Of a stretch of DNA of 64,000 bases, positions 21,991 to 33,562 are shown piece after piece. The notes below the pieces were generated by a model. The model had not been told where the DNA came from and searched no databases. It worked only from the letters and a program-made list of their open reading frames with translations. The DNA is taken from contig JBBBWG010026801.1 in assembly GCA_037176905.1 (NCBI GenBank), positions 1 through 64,000 of the forward strand, given 5' to 3'. The position numbers were made by a program, and so were the translations under genes. The DNA comes from Azolla pinnata. Lineage: Eukaryota > Streptophyta > Polypodiopsida > Salviniales > Salviniaceae. The number at the start of each line of letters is the position of its first letter. Position 1 is the stretch's first letter.

Positions 21991-24665
21991 GCTCCTCCGA
22001 TCTATGGTTAAATTCGAGGCTTTCCGATCTTAAACAGAACCGATGCTTACTGATGCAGACTGCTCTCTCTGTGTTCTAATCAATGCTGGAATTGCTATGC
22101 ATAGTAAGTAAGCCATGCTGCTGCTAAGGGTACCGACAGACCTCGTGTTCTGACGAAGACGATAAAATGCTTCTTGGTTCACCGCGGGACTTGTTCCGAT
22201 GATGTACATACACTTGCTTCTCTTCTGACGATTATAGAAGAGAGCGGCTTCCGTCTCCCGTCTGTTTAAGTTGTCGGTATTGGTGCTGAGCAGATTGCTC
22301 TGCCAAAGAACATGCGGCTTTTTACAGAACCAACCCTTCTTGTCCTGATCAAACATCATAAAGTGTGTGCCGATAATGCTTTCTTGGCGTAGAAATTATA
22401 CTAAAGCAGACGTCCGGAGCGGCTCTTTCCGAACGGAAATCGTCACATCTTCGCGGCTGCTTTTTTTGTCTCCAAGTTTCGTACACAGCAAGCAGATGTA
22501 AGATGGACAGAGAGAGGTATCTGCAAAGGTCAGGCACAGGAGCAACAACAACAACAACAAGACATGATGTTTGGAGCCTTCTAAGGTACACGACACCACA
22601 GACAGGGAACTTTCGCGGATTCTGCAAGCCCATCTCCCGCTTTACAGATCCTTCCTCTGCTTTATCTTTCCTTTGTTTTGTTTTCTTTTTTTACTCTCGA
22701 TGATGACGATGGTGGTGATGGTGATGGTGAAATGCACAGAACAATCTTGCTTGCAGGATGGTATCGCAGGAAACTAGAACAGAGCAATCAAAAGAACATG
22801 CACGTTCTAGAACTGAGATGAGGTTAAACAAGGTGGGAACGAACCTTGAACAAGTCAATCAATGTCTTTGGCGATCTGGGGATACCACTAACTAGGCTAT
22901 AGCTGGTGCAGGTTTGTTATTGCAGATCTACTAATGATGAAACAATAACAGAGAGAAGATTAGATAGAAGAGACTGGATCAAGGGTGATTCTGGATAGAA
23001 GAGAATGGATCATTACAATATCCCGAGACGTTTATGAGGACTCTCTCGGTGAGGTTAGGCTCTCTACCATCAAACCCGTACGTTTCAGCGTCCGATGTTA
23101 TAATCGGAGGTAATTGGCGTGGGACTTAGATGGTACTTAGAGTCGTTTTTCAGTCTTTCGCCCGTGGCTAGTTGGTGTGGTTAGTCGCCCTTAATCCATT
23201 CTCTTCTCTCCAATGACTCCTTCGTCATCAGTAGATTTGTAATATTCATACCCGGATTATCCCCGATATGCTACTAAGAATAGCAGTTCACTGCGCCATT
23301 TCTGGTGCATATGCATCGATGCCTTCTTTGCCAGCTATGGTCCCCACCTGGTGGTGGTGGTGGTGGTGGTGGGATGCAACTAACTAACTTCCTCCTACTT
23401 TGTCGGCGCACGTCCCTAGATTCCTTTCGAGAAAGTGCCCCATTACTCCAAGCATAGCCAGAGCAAGAGCAAAGCTGTCTCGAGATGACCCTGGAACCTC
23501 CTGACCCCGATCTCAAGATCAGTGTCTGTTACCGGAAGTCTCAAGATCGGTGTCTTGTTACTGCAACCTCCTGACCCTGATCTCCTTCCGCTCAGCTGTG
23601 GTCATATCATATATATGCTTAGAACAGAAGACAGAGTGCGAACTGTGTATTGTGTCGAAAGCAAGGAGCGTCCGGAGAGGCGTGAATTGCATCTATAGAG
23701 ATATGGGAGAAATTACCAAAGGAATGCGTGACAGAATTATAACTTACGTGTTAACGCCTACCAGAATCAGAAACGACAGGGTTTTGACGCCGACTCTCGT
23801 CTTCCAGTAAAAATGAGCACCCAATTCGTTCCGTCGGCACAGAGCGTGAATCGATTCTGTTCCGAATCGCATCCCACTAAACTGATCCTGATCCTGATCG
23901 GATCTCCTTACTACATATTCGATCAGCAAAAGCCCCGCAGTATGAGAACCAGATGGATCGATTAACATGCGAATCGGCCGTTAATCATTCGATCGATCGA
24001 TCGGTCGATCGAGCATTTGAATCGACGAGTTTGTTTCGATGCGAATCGAGGTGAGATCGAAAATCGATCTGATGACTCTGGTGTATCATCGAATCAAAAA
24101 TCTTAGTGCGGCGCTGAAGAGCAGGGCGTTGATTTGCGGATTTCTTCTAGTTTTAGCAGGCGTCAAAAATGTAATTTATAGAAACAATTTGGTGGGCGGT
24201 TTTTCTGGGGGAAATGTCGCCCTTAAATAGAAAAACAAATAAACAAACAAACAATTACTTACTTATTTATTTATTTATTTATTTATCGGGTTGTTGCTGG
24301 TTCTGTTTCGTGGGCGATGGCGAAGACGATGACGAAGAAGAGGAGGGCGATGGCGATGGCGATGGCGATGGCGATGGCGGCTTCTGTGCTCAGAATCTTC
24401 CCGCTTTAATTCCCGCTGCGGGCGCTCAGAGCGACAGCCGGAGAAGAGAGAACGAAGCAAAACCCTACGAGAAGGAAATGGCGGAAGAAAGCAGACGACG
24501 GCGGCAGAAAACCTGGTCGTTTCTGTGGCAGATTTAGTACGAAGCTCGCCATGTTTCCTCCTCCTGCTGCTGCTTCCATCGAGCCCTGAGAAGAATCTCT
24601 TCTTCCCGCTGCTTTTTCTCTTCTGCTGAATCGGCTGAATCGGCTGAATCGGCTTCGACGGCTTC
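21991..24665. other. Intergenic region between two divergent genes
   Basis: No supported gene. It contains a (CAA)n run near 22545, a (GGT)n run near 23350-23372, an inverted 14-mer at 22997/23194, GATC-rich repeats near 23990-24010, a (TTTA)n run at 24258-24288 and a (GATGGC)n run at 24345-24378. The PPR gene reads left and the MAKR-like gene reads right, so promoters of both lie here. Confidence 0.5.
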
Positions 24666-24695
24666 TTGCTCGAGATCCGGCGAGGTCGTGTAGCT

Positions 24696-24838
24696 ATGGA
24701 GGAGCGGCGCCCGGCTCTCGAAGATCTCTGCGCGCGGGAGGTCGGAGGGCGCGATGGGATCGCCGGCCATGCGAGCAGCAGCGGCGATTCGAGCGTATAC
24801 GAGGCGGCCTCTCAGAGAATCGATCACCAGCACCACGA

Positions 24839-24870
<32 letters not shown>

Positions 24871-27037
24871 ATGGTGATGGTGATGGCGATGGCGATGATG
24901 GTATCGAGGCGGCCCTGGATCGCTGCTGCATCATCGACGATGCTTGGACGAGCCCGCGGATCTCGTTCTCGCAGGATTTCGTGGTGGAGAGCGCCAGTTC
25001 GGGGATGATTAGGGTTTCGGCGGATCCGCAGAGATGGGAGCCTCACGGCGAGGACGGTGGGGGGGCACAGCAGGAGTTCGAGTTCGACATAACGCGGAGG
25101 AGTTGCAGCCATGGCGAGGCTTGCGCGGGCGAAGATCAGGGAGCCATGGGCCTCTCCATGCTCTCCGCGGAGGAGCTCTTCTGCGATGGCAAGCTCCTGC
25201 CTCTGCAGATCAATCGCGAGGATCGAATCGATCCGCGTTCCAAGCACGATCACAGTGATGATGATGATGATGATGATGAAGATGATCGACACGACCGCCA
25301 CCGCCACCGCCACCATCATCATCATCATCATCATCGGCAACGAAGCTGTCGAGATGCTGAATGTGGTAACATGGTGAAACCATCGCCATCGCCATCATCT
25401 CTGATCTTGGTACCACCATCGCCATTCATGCCTGCGCCATCTCCATCACCATCGCCGACCTTGCTGTCATCACCATCTCCATCGCCCTCACCATCTGCAG
25501 GATCCATGGCGTCGATCCCATCGGCCTCGAAATCGCCCCCGCATCATCATCCTCATCAGTCGCTGGCATCGACGTACTCTGCGAGGTTCAAGACGCTGTT
25601 CAAGCAATCCAGCAAATGCACAACGGCAGCAGATCAGCATCGCCATCGCCATCATCAGCAGCAGCAGCAGCACATGACGGATCCTCAGCAGCTACATACC
25701 ACCAACAACGGCGCTGCTGCTTCAACCCGAGAGAATCCGTGCCATGGGAGCAGGAAGATGATCCCCATGTACATGCCCCCGATGCCTTCTTTCTGGCCCT
25801 TCTCGAGGAGCAACTCTGCAGGGGAGAAGAAGAGCGCTTCCGCCATACCACATTGCCTTGGCTACCGAAGCAACTCCGCAGGAGAGGCCAGCAGCTCCTG
25901 CAAAGCGATCCTACCCCACACCAGATCTCATCACCTCTACATGCCCCATCTCTCCGCCAGCTCGTTGCTCTGCACCAATGCTGCTCATGCTACAGGCACG
26001 CCATATACTTGCATATACTCTGCCATTGTTGCTCTATATGTGCTTGCCTGATCTCGATCGATTGTGTTGCTTTCCTTGCATTCTCCGCATGAATGCTTCC
26101 TTTGCTTGCATATATATATATAGATGTATATTGGCTGCGCATCGTCGTTTCCATGCGACGCAAATCTTTCTTCACAGCCAAGTAGTTTATGCAAAATCTG
26201 AAATGCTTTGTATGATCAGAGGAGATGGATAATCTCTCTTCTTTTGCTGTTTTCTTGTTCCCTTCGATTGTTCTTATCGCTGCAGAAGGGTGCGCGATGA
26301 AGCCGAATGGCAAAACACCGACTGCAAACGACGACGAAGAAGATGAAGAAGATGAAGAAGAAGAAGCAGGGAGCTCGGCACGGGGAAGAGGAGGAGGGGT
26401 GGTTCGGAGGCATGGCAAGATGGAAGATCGCCGAGATGATGATAGGAAGGAATCCAAATCGGGTGAGGAAGATGGTGATGGTGATGGTGATGGTGGTGAG
26501 AGTGATGAAGGTGATGGGGATGGTGATGAGGGGGAGAAAGGCAGCAGGGCCTTGTTGGAGAGCGGAGAAGATGCGGTGATAATTGCGAAGGCGAAGAAGA
26601 AGAAGAAGAAGAAGATGATGAAGATGATGATGATGAAGAAGCAACAGCAACAACAGCAACAGCAACAACAGCAGCTTCAGCAGAAGCATCTGAAGATGAA
26701 GGGGTGCAGTGCGAATGCGCCCGGCAGGATCGTGCTGAAGAATCTCGAGCGCTGCTGCGCGGAGAAGAAGCAGATGATGAATCATCGGCACGGAAGCTCA
26801 GCCTTCCCCATGGCGGCTCGCGTCTCCCCTGTCCTCAACGTCGGCGCCATCTACAGGTCTGCAAAGACCCCTGCAAACAACAGCAACTCCGGCGGCCATG
26901 GCTTCTTCAGCAGCTTGTTTCACCAGCACAACAACCACCTCCATCACCACCACCACCACCATCACCACCATCGTCGCCACAGGAAAGAAGATCCCCTGGT
27001 CAAAGAAGGGGCTTTGAATTGGAGAAAGGGAGCTTGA
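24696..27037 (+). CDS. Plant regulator with MAKR/DUF1645-like motifs, two exons
   Basis: The motif order is that of plant membrane-associated kinase regulator (MAKR)-like and DUF1645-type proteins: SPRISFSQDF, an FEFDI strand, LSAEELFCDGKLLPL, a basic piece RFKTLFKQSSK, WPFSRSNSAGE and its repeat YRSNSAGE, then GRIVLKNLERCCAEKK and RVSPVLNVG near the C-terminus with GFFSSLF. Such proteins are mostly disordered, lie at the plasma membrane or in the nucleus, and modulate receptor kinases or growth. Exon 1 runs from 24696 (or an in-frame Met at 24666) to about 25995. Exon 2 is 26286-27037 after a strong acceptor (CGCTGCAG). No GT donor in the right phase is present, and a GC donor at 25996 fits. 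Long Asp, His, Gln and Ser-Pro runs are encoded by microsatellites. Family assignment is moderate. Confidence 0.62.
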
Positions 27038-27065
27038 TGAGCAAGTGGGTTTCTCGATTCAGGGG

Positions 27066-27066
<1 letters not shown>

Positions 27067-27108
<42 letters not shown>

Positions 27109-27118
27109 NNNNNNNNNN
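27067..27118. other. Poly-G run and assembly gap
   Basis: A run of about 42 G is followed by ten N (27109-27118) and, soon after, a shorter C run near 27145. The gap size is a placeholder, so the true length is unknown. It lies in the 3' flank of the MAKR-like gene, where opposite homopolymers suggest that reads collapsed. Confidence 0.9.
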
Positions 27119-27229
27119 GAAGGATGGTGGTTCCTCAGAATCCCCCCCCCCCCTTTCCTGCCCTGATCCAGAAATCATTTTTGGCCAGTGGAGCATTGTA
27201 ATGCTGGTGGATTGATTCCTCTGTCTTAC

Positions 27230-27375
27230 GGTCGGTCGATCGATCGATCGATCGATTCCTCTTGCCTCGAGGTTGATCGTTGTGGTGGTTCATCGATCGA
27301 TCGATCGATTCCTCTTGCCTCGAGGTTGATCGTTATGGTGGTTCATCGATCGATTGATCGATCGATTGGATCGAT
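27230..27375. repeat. (ATCG)n microsatellite inside a tandem repeat
   Basis: ATCGATCGATCGATCGATTC is followed by CTCTTGCCTCGAGGTTGATCG. The phrase occurs as two near-identical copies of about 55 bp starting near 27239 and 27294, and a third partial copy follows. Each copy carries its own GATC run. Confidence 0.7.
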
Positions 27376-29236
27376 TCCTCTGTCCAAACGAGGTTCCGAT
27401 CCGATCCGATCCGATCCTTCTTGCGGTGGGGGTGATATTGCAGTTTTGTTCCTCCTTGCAAGAAACCATAGCCCACCCCAATTTGGCTTCTGCTTCAGCT
27501 GTTCCTGCTGCTGGCTGCTACTGTTGTTGTGTTTTGTATAGAAAGAAAACATGCAAGAAGAAGAAGAAGAAGAAGGTGGTTTAATATGTGTGTGTTGGGC
27601 AAATGCTGCCTGCATTGATGCTCTATCCACACACACATACACTTCTCTTCTCTTCTTTGCCTCTTCCCTTTTCCTTGTTTGTTGCCTCCCCTCCTTCTTC
27701 CTTCTTCCTTCTTCCTTCTTCTTCTTCTTCTTCCTCCTTTCATCATAGCTGCTGCTTCCTCCTCTCCTGCACCACCATGTCTACTAACTACTGTTCAAGA
27801 AGCAACAGCAGCAAGAGCTTCTATTCTTTCAAAATTCATTCTTGATTTTTGGTCTTTTGCTTCCATCTTTGGAGCTGGAATCAGATGAGGCTCTCTCATG
27901 CAATCTTGCTAATCAAATGCCTTTGGTTTTGGTGGGGGGCAGCTCTCCCTAATTATGTTTGATGCAGATATGCTCATCGGAAGCGTCGTCGTCAGGAACT
28001 TCCTCTCAGGGTTTAGGGATTGCAAGTTTCAGGGTTTTTTTAGGGTTTTGGCAATTCCTCTCGGGCTTTTCCTCTTTGTGTTTAGGCCGCCGCGGCTTCA
28101 TCGACCAGATGGAGCAAGAAAGCTCGCTCGAGGGGCCGTTGAGAGGAGGGATTTTTCGAGAGAATCTGAGGCTAGAACAGGACTCTGGCATCTCGATAGC
28201 TCGAGCTGGATTTGTCAGGGGAAAAAATCACGCAGCCAGAAATCGATTGAGATAAATAAATAATGGATGTGTTATGGGAGGTGCTCTCATAACGGTGCTC
28301 TCTGCTCGATCGAGGGCGTCGAGATGTCATATATCTCAATTCAGTTTGTCTCTGGAATCTGCTCTGCTCTGCTTTGCCCTGTCAGATTGCTACCGTGAAA
28401 GCTTTGCCTTTCCTACTTTGCTAAAGGCGATGGATCCGATACCGTGCGAAAGAGAGGATCATGCAAAAGTCTGGATGGAATCCGAGGGGATTAGGGGGGA
28501 AAAAACACATAGTGGCGCAATCGGCGCAGGCATCTGCGAATCATCAGCGCGCTAATTCCCGCCTCGCCAGTCTGCTTGGAAGGCACTAATCATTCTGTTT
28601 ATGCAACTAATCTTTGCATTGATCTGTGGCGATTACACGAAGCTCCCTTGGGAATGTCTGGGATTCGATCGGTTGGGGTTGCTGGTGGTTTTCCCCGATG
28701 GTTTTTTTGCCCGTGGGACAAGTGCAGGCATTCTGTACCACCTCTGAATGGAGCCCAAGGCTCTTCTTTCTGGTAAAAAGAATAAAATAAAATTAGAAGC
28801 GAAACGGAAGATGGGAAGTACATGTTTGGACATTCTGGCAAAAGATCGAGCAGCGATTTTTTCGTGTGGAGGGCATCGGGCCCAAGCCCCAGAGACTTTG
28901 TGCTTGATCTTTGCAACGATATAATAGAGATTCTGATTAAAATTACCACTTGATCGAGAGTTTCGATTTTGTCACTTCTTTCTCATCTCTTCTCCTGGAT
29001 GAAGAGAGATGTGGATATAAATCTCCTGGAATGTAATGTCTGCATCATTCATCGATGATGACCGTGTCGAATCGCGGGCAGCCTGATATCTCAGACACCG
29101 GGAAATACTCCCGTCTTTTGGTCCTATGACCGCGCTGTTGCTACGAGTCTTTTTTTGCCAGACGCAGATTGTTACGCACTCAAAAATACCCCGAATCGAA
29201 TGAATGCTGGCGGCGTCACGCACCAGCTCCAAATCG

Positions 29237-29318
29237 AGAGCTTCGCTGCGAGATGATATCCCGATCTCTTCGGATTTTTTAGAGCTTCGCTGCGAGATGA
29301 TATCCCGATCTCTTCGGA
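29237..29318. repeat. 44-bp perfect tandem duplication
   Basis: The phrase AGAGCTTCGCTGCGAGATGA plus the bases that follow, through TCTTCGGA, occurs at 29237 and again at 29281 without change. That makes it one of the youngest-looking repeats in the window. Confidence 0.8.
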
Positions 29319-29429
29319 GCTTCCATCAAAAAATCGGACTCGGAATCGAGACACCCACCAACAACCAATCTCCGAGAGCAGACAAGAGAGTCTTTCGAGG
29401 GCGGAATCGATGGATTCCGATGGTATCAA

Positions 29430-29493
29430 TTTAGGGTTTAGGGTTTAGGGTTTAGGGTTTAGGGTTAGGATTTAGGGTTTAAGTTTAGGGTTT
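29430..29493 (+). repeat. Interstitial telomeric tract (TTTAGGG)n
   Basis: Five perfect tandem TTTAGGG units are followed by degenerate ones (TTAGGATTTAGGGTTTAAG). This is the plant-type telomere repeat in an internal position, joined directly to the 57-bp minisatellite on its right. Confidence 0.85.
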
Positions 29494-29503
29494 GAGGTTG
29501 CTG

Positions 29504-29935
29504 AATCATCCACATTCTGCTTTTTCTGTTTCTGCTTTTGCTGTTTCCATTGTAACCCCCAAATCTGCATTGCTCTCTGCCTTGCTGAATCTTCCACATT
29601 CTGCTTTCCTGTTTCTGTAATCTGCATTGCCCTGCCTTGCTGAATCTTCCACATTCTGCTTTCCTGTTTCTGTAATCTGCATTGCTCTCTGCCTTGCTGA
29701 ATCTTCCACATTCTGCTTTCCTGTTTCTGTAATCTGCATTGCTCTCTGCCTTGCTGAATCATCCACATTCTGCTTTCCTGTTTCTGTAATCTGCATTGCT
29801 CTGCCTTGCTGAATCATCCACATCCTGCTTTCCTGTTTCTGTAATCTGTGCATTTCTCTGCCTTGATGGATCATCCACATTCTGCATTTTCTGTTTCTGC
29901 TCTTGCTGTTTCCATGTCAATTCTTTGAGCCCAAA
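29504..29935. repeat. 57-bp minisatellite with distinct outer units
   Basis: Five to six inner units of about 51-57 bp share GAATCTTCCACATTCTGCTT and CTGTTTCTGTAATCTGCATT. The first and last units are longer (about 80 bp) and share an extra block (CTGTTTCTGC, then TTGCTGTTTCCAT, then CCCAAATCTGC) missing from the inner ones. Unit lengths are mostly multiples of three, so ORFs cross the array on both strands, but they are repeat artefacts. Confidence 0.85.
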
Positions 29936-31054
29936 TCTGCTCTCCGTCTCAATCTCTCTGTCTGTTTCCTGCTCTTTCCCTGAACCGATGGTGTTCTTGA
30001 TCTCTTTCCTTCATGTCGTATAATGATTGTTGCTCTGCTCGCTGATCAATTGTGTACCCACGCACGCACGCACGCACGCACGCACGGACATGCTTTGTGC
30101 GAGCATCATCACGCTACCGCTTTTCAGGCTTTCACATCTCCTATGATGCTTCCTCTGCGCCGGACAGAAATGAGCTCGGGTCCCCTCACCTTTTTCTTCC
30201 TGCTTCCTTCCACATCCGACCTGGCTAGGGTTTTGGAAGCCTTCGGGATTGGTTAAGGTATGTCAAAAACTAAAAAAACATTCATTTTGGGCTTCGAGCC
30301 ATTGGAATTTCATCTGTCACCAAGCATTGAAGCTTTGGGCTTGGTTGTGCTGCCTAGGGTTCAGGGTTTCAGGTGTAACTCGGGAGGTTAGGGTTTTCCC
30401 TGTGCACTTACAAGATTAGGGTTCGTGTTTTAGCCGGAGGATTAGGTTTTGGGTATTGGGTTTGATTGTGTACACAGGGTCTGTTAGGGTTTTTGATGAT
30501 TGAGAACAGTGTTGTGTGACTATGGGCAAGGCTTCCAAAGCCCTTATGAACGTTTCCACTTTTGCTGGACAAAAAGCTGTTTGCTTTGCTTCCAGCAATG
30601 ATGGTGGTTGTTTTGCCATTGTTTCTGTGCTTCTTCTGCAGAGGATCGCGTAATTCCTCTCTTTGCAAGGTTTACATCGGTTAGGGTTCCTCCGTATAGG
30701 GAGATGCTTGCCGTTTCTCCTTCTATATAAATAGTTATAGTTGTTCATTGTGAAGGAAATCATATACATTCTAGCAAGAATTTGCCTCCTAGCATATCTT
30801 CATCATAAATCCTGAAGCTTTGTCCGAGACCCTGAAACTATATAACTTTAAGCCCTAAATTTAAGGCTGAATGAAGCATATTCTGAAATGCGTTTTGCAT
30901 TCTTCGAGCTTGCTCACTGATTTACATCCTTGGTTCTCCATTTTATGAAGGTGCTATGGTTGCAAGGCTAGAGGAGCAATCCAGGCATGGTGGTGGTCTC
31001 TTCATCACCATGATGCAAGTCTAATCAAGAAGAGGAACAAAAGAGAACTTCACA

Positions 31055-31582
31055 ATGAAGACCAGAATGGCTTATCCCTGTTACAGTGCCGGTACGTACG
31101 AGGGAGATCTTCTCCTCGACAAGGAATTGATGGAATTCTACGAGCGAGCCCGAGAAGCAACGAGAGAAGCTCTCAAGGAGTGCAATGCCAAATTAGCTGC
31201 TGCTTTGCAGTCGAGCCCTGCTAGAGTTTACTCGAGCTCTTCTGAATCTTCTGTAAAAATCTCAGCATTAGCTTTAACATTTAGTGATGCGGAGATAGAA
31301 AAGGAATACTGTTGGGTTCTAGGAAGCAAGAGAGATTCGGTAGCCTTCAGTGCCGAGTTTATCATCCGAATGCTGATCTGGTGCTGCCTTCTGTTTCTAC
31401 AACAGGCTAAGGATAATGCTGTCCAGGTTTGGATTCTTGTCCTAAACTGTATCTCTGCTGTTTGCATTCAGAGATATTATTGTATGAAATTGTATGTCGC
31501 TCTCAGGTCAAAAAAGCATGAAAATCTTGTGCTTCGATTCAAGGTTGAAATATTAACCGTGTGGGATTTGGGGTTTGTTTAG
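31055..31582 (+). CDS. Weak putative ORF of 175 codons
   Basis: I do not recognise this product. The first 75 residues look protein-like, with an acidic helix (LDKELMEFYERAREATREAL) followed by a Ser-rich stretch (SSPARVYSSSSESS). The later part, hydrophobic and Cys-rich, looks like read-through into an intron or 3' sequence. A possible acceptor (TTTCTACAACAG) occurs near 31405. AGGGTTT boxes upstream suggest a transcribed leader. It may be the first exon of a small lineage-specific gene, or nothing. Confidence 0.22.
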   Translation: MKTRMAYPCYSAGTYEGDLLLDKELMEFYERAREATREALKECNAKLAAALQSSPARVYSSSSESSVKISALALTFSDAEIEKEYCWVLGSKRDSVAFSAEFIIRMLIWCCLLFLQQAKDNAVQVWILVLNCISAVCIQRYYCMKLYVALRSKKHENLVLRFKVEILTVWDLGFV

Positions 31583-33562
31583 GACATATCACATCGATGT
31601 AATCACATAGTAATTTAGCATTTTTATTTGATGTAAAATTCACATTCTTCTTCAGTGTTCAATCATCCTTTGGCAGAAGAAGTGCATGGTAGATCGCATT
31701 GTATGCATGTGAGGGATCATGTTTTCGAAACCGCAGGGTCCTCGCATTAAAATACTACATGCTGCAACCAATGGATCCTGAAATTTGGCGTTTTTACAGG
31801 AGGATTCTCTGCTATGTCTTTACCTTCCACATTTATCACTAAGATTTACTTCCCATCTATGGAATCTTGGTGTCTGCGCTCTGATGATTTTCATTCATTT
31901 TCGGCATCAAAATTGGTAAAATCATCCCCACGTGAATCTATACTTGTAAATATATGCTCCATTTGGCGTCGACTTGATATATGATATTCTTCAATAATCA
32001 TCATGGTTCCCTCATGATGTGAGCTGGAAATGTTTGTTCATTTCTATATTTCAGTTCATGATACAGAATGTGTAATGCGTGTGCTGTTAAGACCAAGTTT
32101 GATATCAGAAATGTGAAAAGCAAGCAATGCATAGCTTACACATGATCATATGTACACACAAACTATATGCTGATTCTGTTTATCTGATACAGGTATATCA
32201 GATACCGGAACATCATCTTATTTGTTGCATACTCTTCAGTATTTCTCGTAGAAGGGCTTACGATTCCTTCATCTCATCTGGTAACTCCCGCTTTGCAGTT
32301 TGATCCGGCATTACAGATTGACAGTGATACATAGTGAGGGTCCAATTATCTTCGACTTCTTTTTTGTAGGAGACATCATTGCTCAACTTCTCGCTTATTT
32401 TGGGACAATCCGCTCTAATCAGTATGCTTCACCGAATTACCTTTTGGTATGTCCGTGCATTCTATATTACACTTGGGCCTAATCAAACTATAGATCAGTT
32501 CAGATTTTTGTTCCTTTTTTTTTTTTTGCAACAGTTCACACATGCAGATGAGGATGGTTTGGTTTGCGTTGCAAATCGTCGGCATCTTTTTGAGGAGAGT
32601 GGGTCAGAGAACTATATTCTACGTTAGCGCGAGTCACGGCTTTGGTGTGGTTTTGGCTTACCTTGTGGATCAACAATCAAGAATCGGGTTCCTTCGATCA
32701 TTGCATAGAACTAAGCAAAATACAGGTCTGAATTGGAGTTATAATACTAATCGGATTTCTTTGCCGCATTGTAACATGGTGTGGTTAACGTTTTCTTCTC
32801 GGCTACAGATTCCATTTATTGCCTGGGAGTCCCAAGGAGAGCATTAGGGGGCTTTGCAGGGGGTTTTGCAGGGGTCTCAAGCTTGAAATGCACTTCCTCG
32901 CTCCAGCTGCAGCCCAACTAGTTGCACTTAATCACAATCATTCCTCGAAAAAGAGAATTGAGTTAAGTTTGATAAGTATATAACTCCCTCAAGGAAGCTT
33001 AGAAACTCCCTTTCTGTCAACACTATGATGGCTTGAATAGTGTAGCTTCAATGAAATGTTTTCCACAAATTCGATGTAAAGTTCCACAAATTTGAGGAAC
33101 AGAGTAAGTATCTCATGGAACTGACTAACGACAAGAGTCAAGAAAGAACCAAAAAAAAAGAGCTCAAAATGTGAAAAGGAATTGGATTTCTTATTAGCAA
33201 CTGACCGACACTGAATGTATTTATCTGGTCAAAATCAGATCTTAAAGTCAACAATGCACAAAATCATTGATAACCTCTACCTGAACTCATTGCAATACAT
33301 GCATTGTCATCATAAGACAACAGTCCCTCGTTGCCCAACACATGTATCGGTACATGCGCTCACAGAACTGCCTTCATTTGGCAACTATACACTCTTGATT
33401 GATAAGTTTATATACTCCTCTGCTCTAGTAGTATGGCCTGGTATGGAGATCATACCATCTGCTAGCCTCGGTATATAGAGAGCTTCCCCAAAGTAGGCTA
33501 ATCACATCATAGGATCTCACAGCTTTGCTTTAGAGCCTCCAACCGCTATCGATCTCACCCAT
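31583..33562. other. Intergenic stretch, no supported gene
   Basis: A/T-rich sequence between the weak ORF and the 3' end of the codanin-1 homolog. The short ORFs show no family signature. I see no RNA gene or clear repeat here. Confidence 0.5.

Larger units (their letters stand above)
27376..31054. other. Repeat-rich stretch without a supported gene
   Basis: This stretch holds CTT/CTTCC runs near 27690-27740 and scattered AGGGTTT boxes near 28010-28060. More AGGGTTT boxes lie between 30225 and 30690, an (ACGC)n run sits at 30060-30085, and the tandem repeats are listed separately. The + strand density of AGGGTTT boxes from 30.2 to 30.7 kb resembles a plant 5' leader, which might belong to the weak ORF at 31055. 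Confidence 0.45.

Noticed and set aside
24534-25340. 268-codon minus ORF with Met, Val and Ile runs
   Set aside because: It is antisense to the motif-bearing exon of the MAKR-like gene and is driven by microsatellites.
26216-26791. 191-codon minus ORF
   Set aside because: It consists of Leu/Phe runs antisense to the second exon of the MAKR-like gene.
29506-29880. ORFs on both strands across the 57-bp minisatellite
   Set aside because: They arise from a repeat unit length divisible by three, and the peptide repeats have no known motif.
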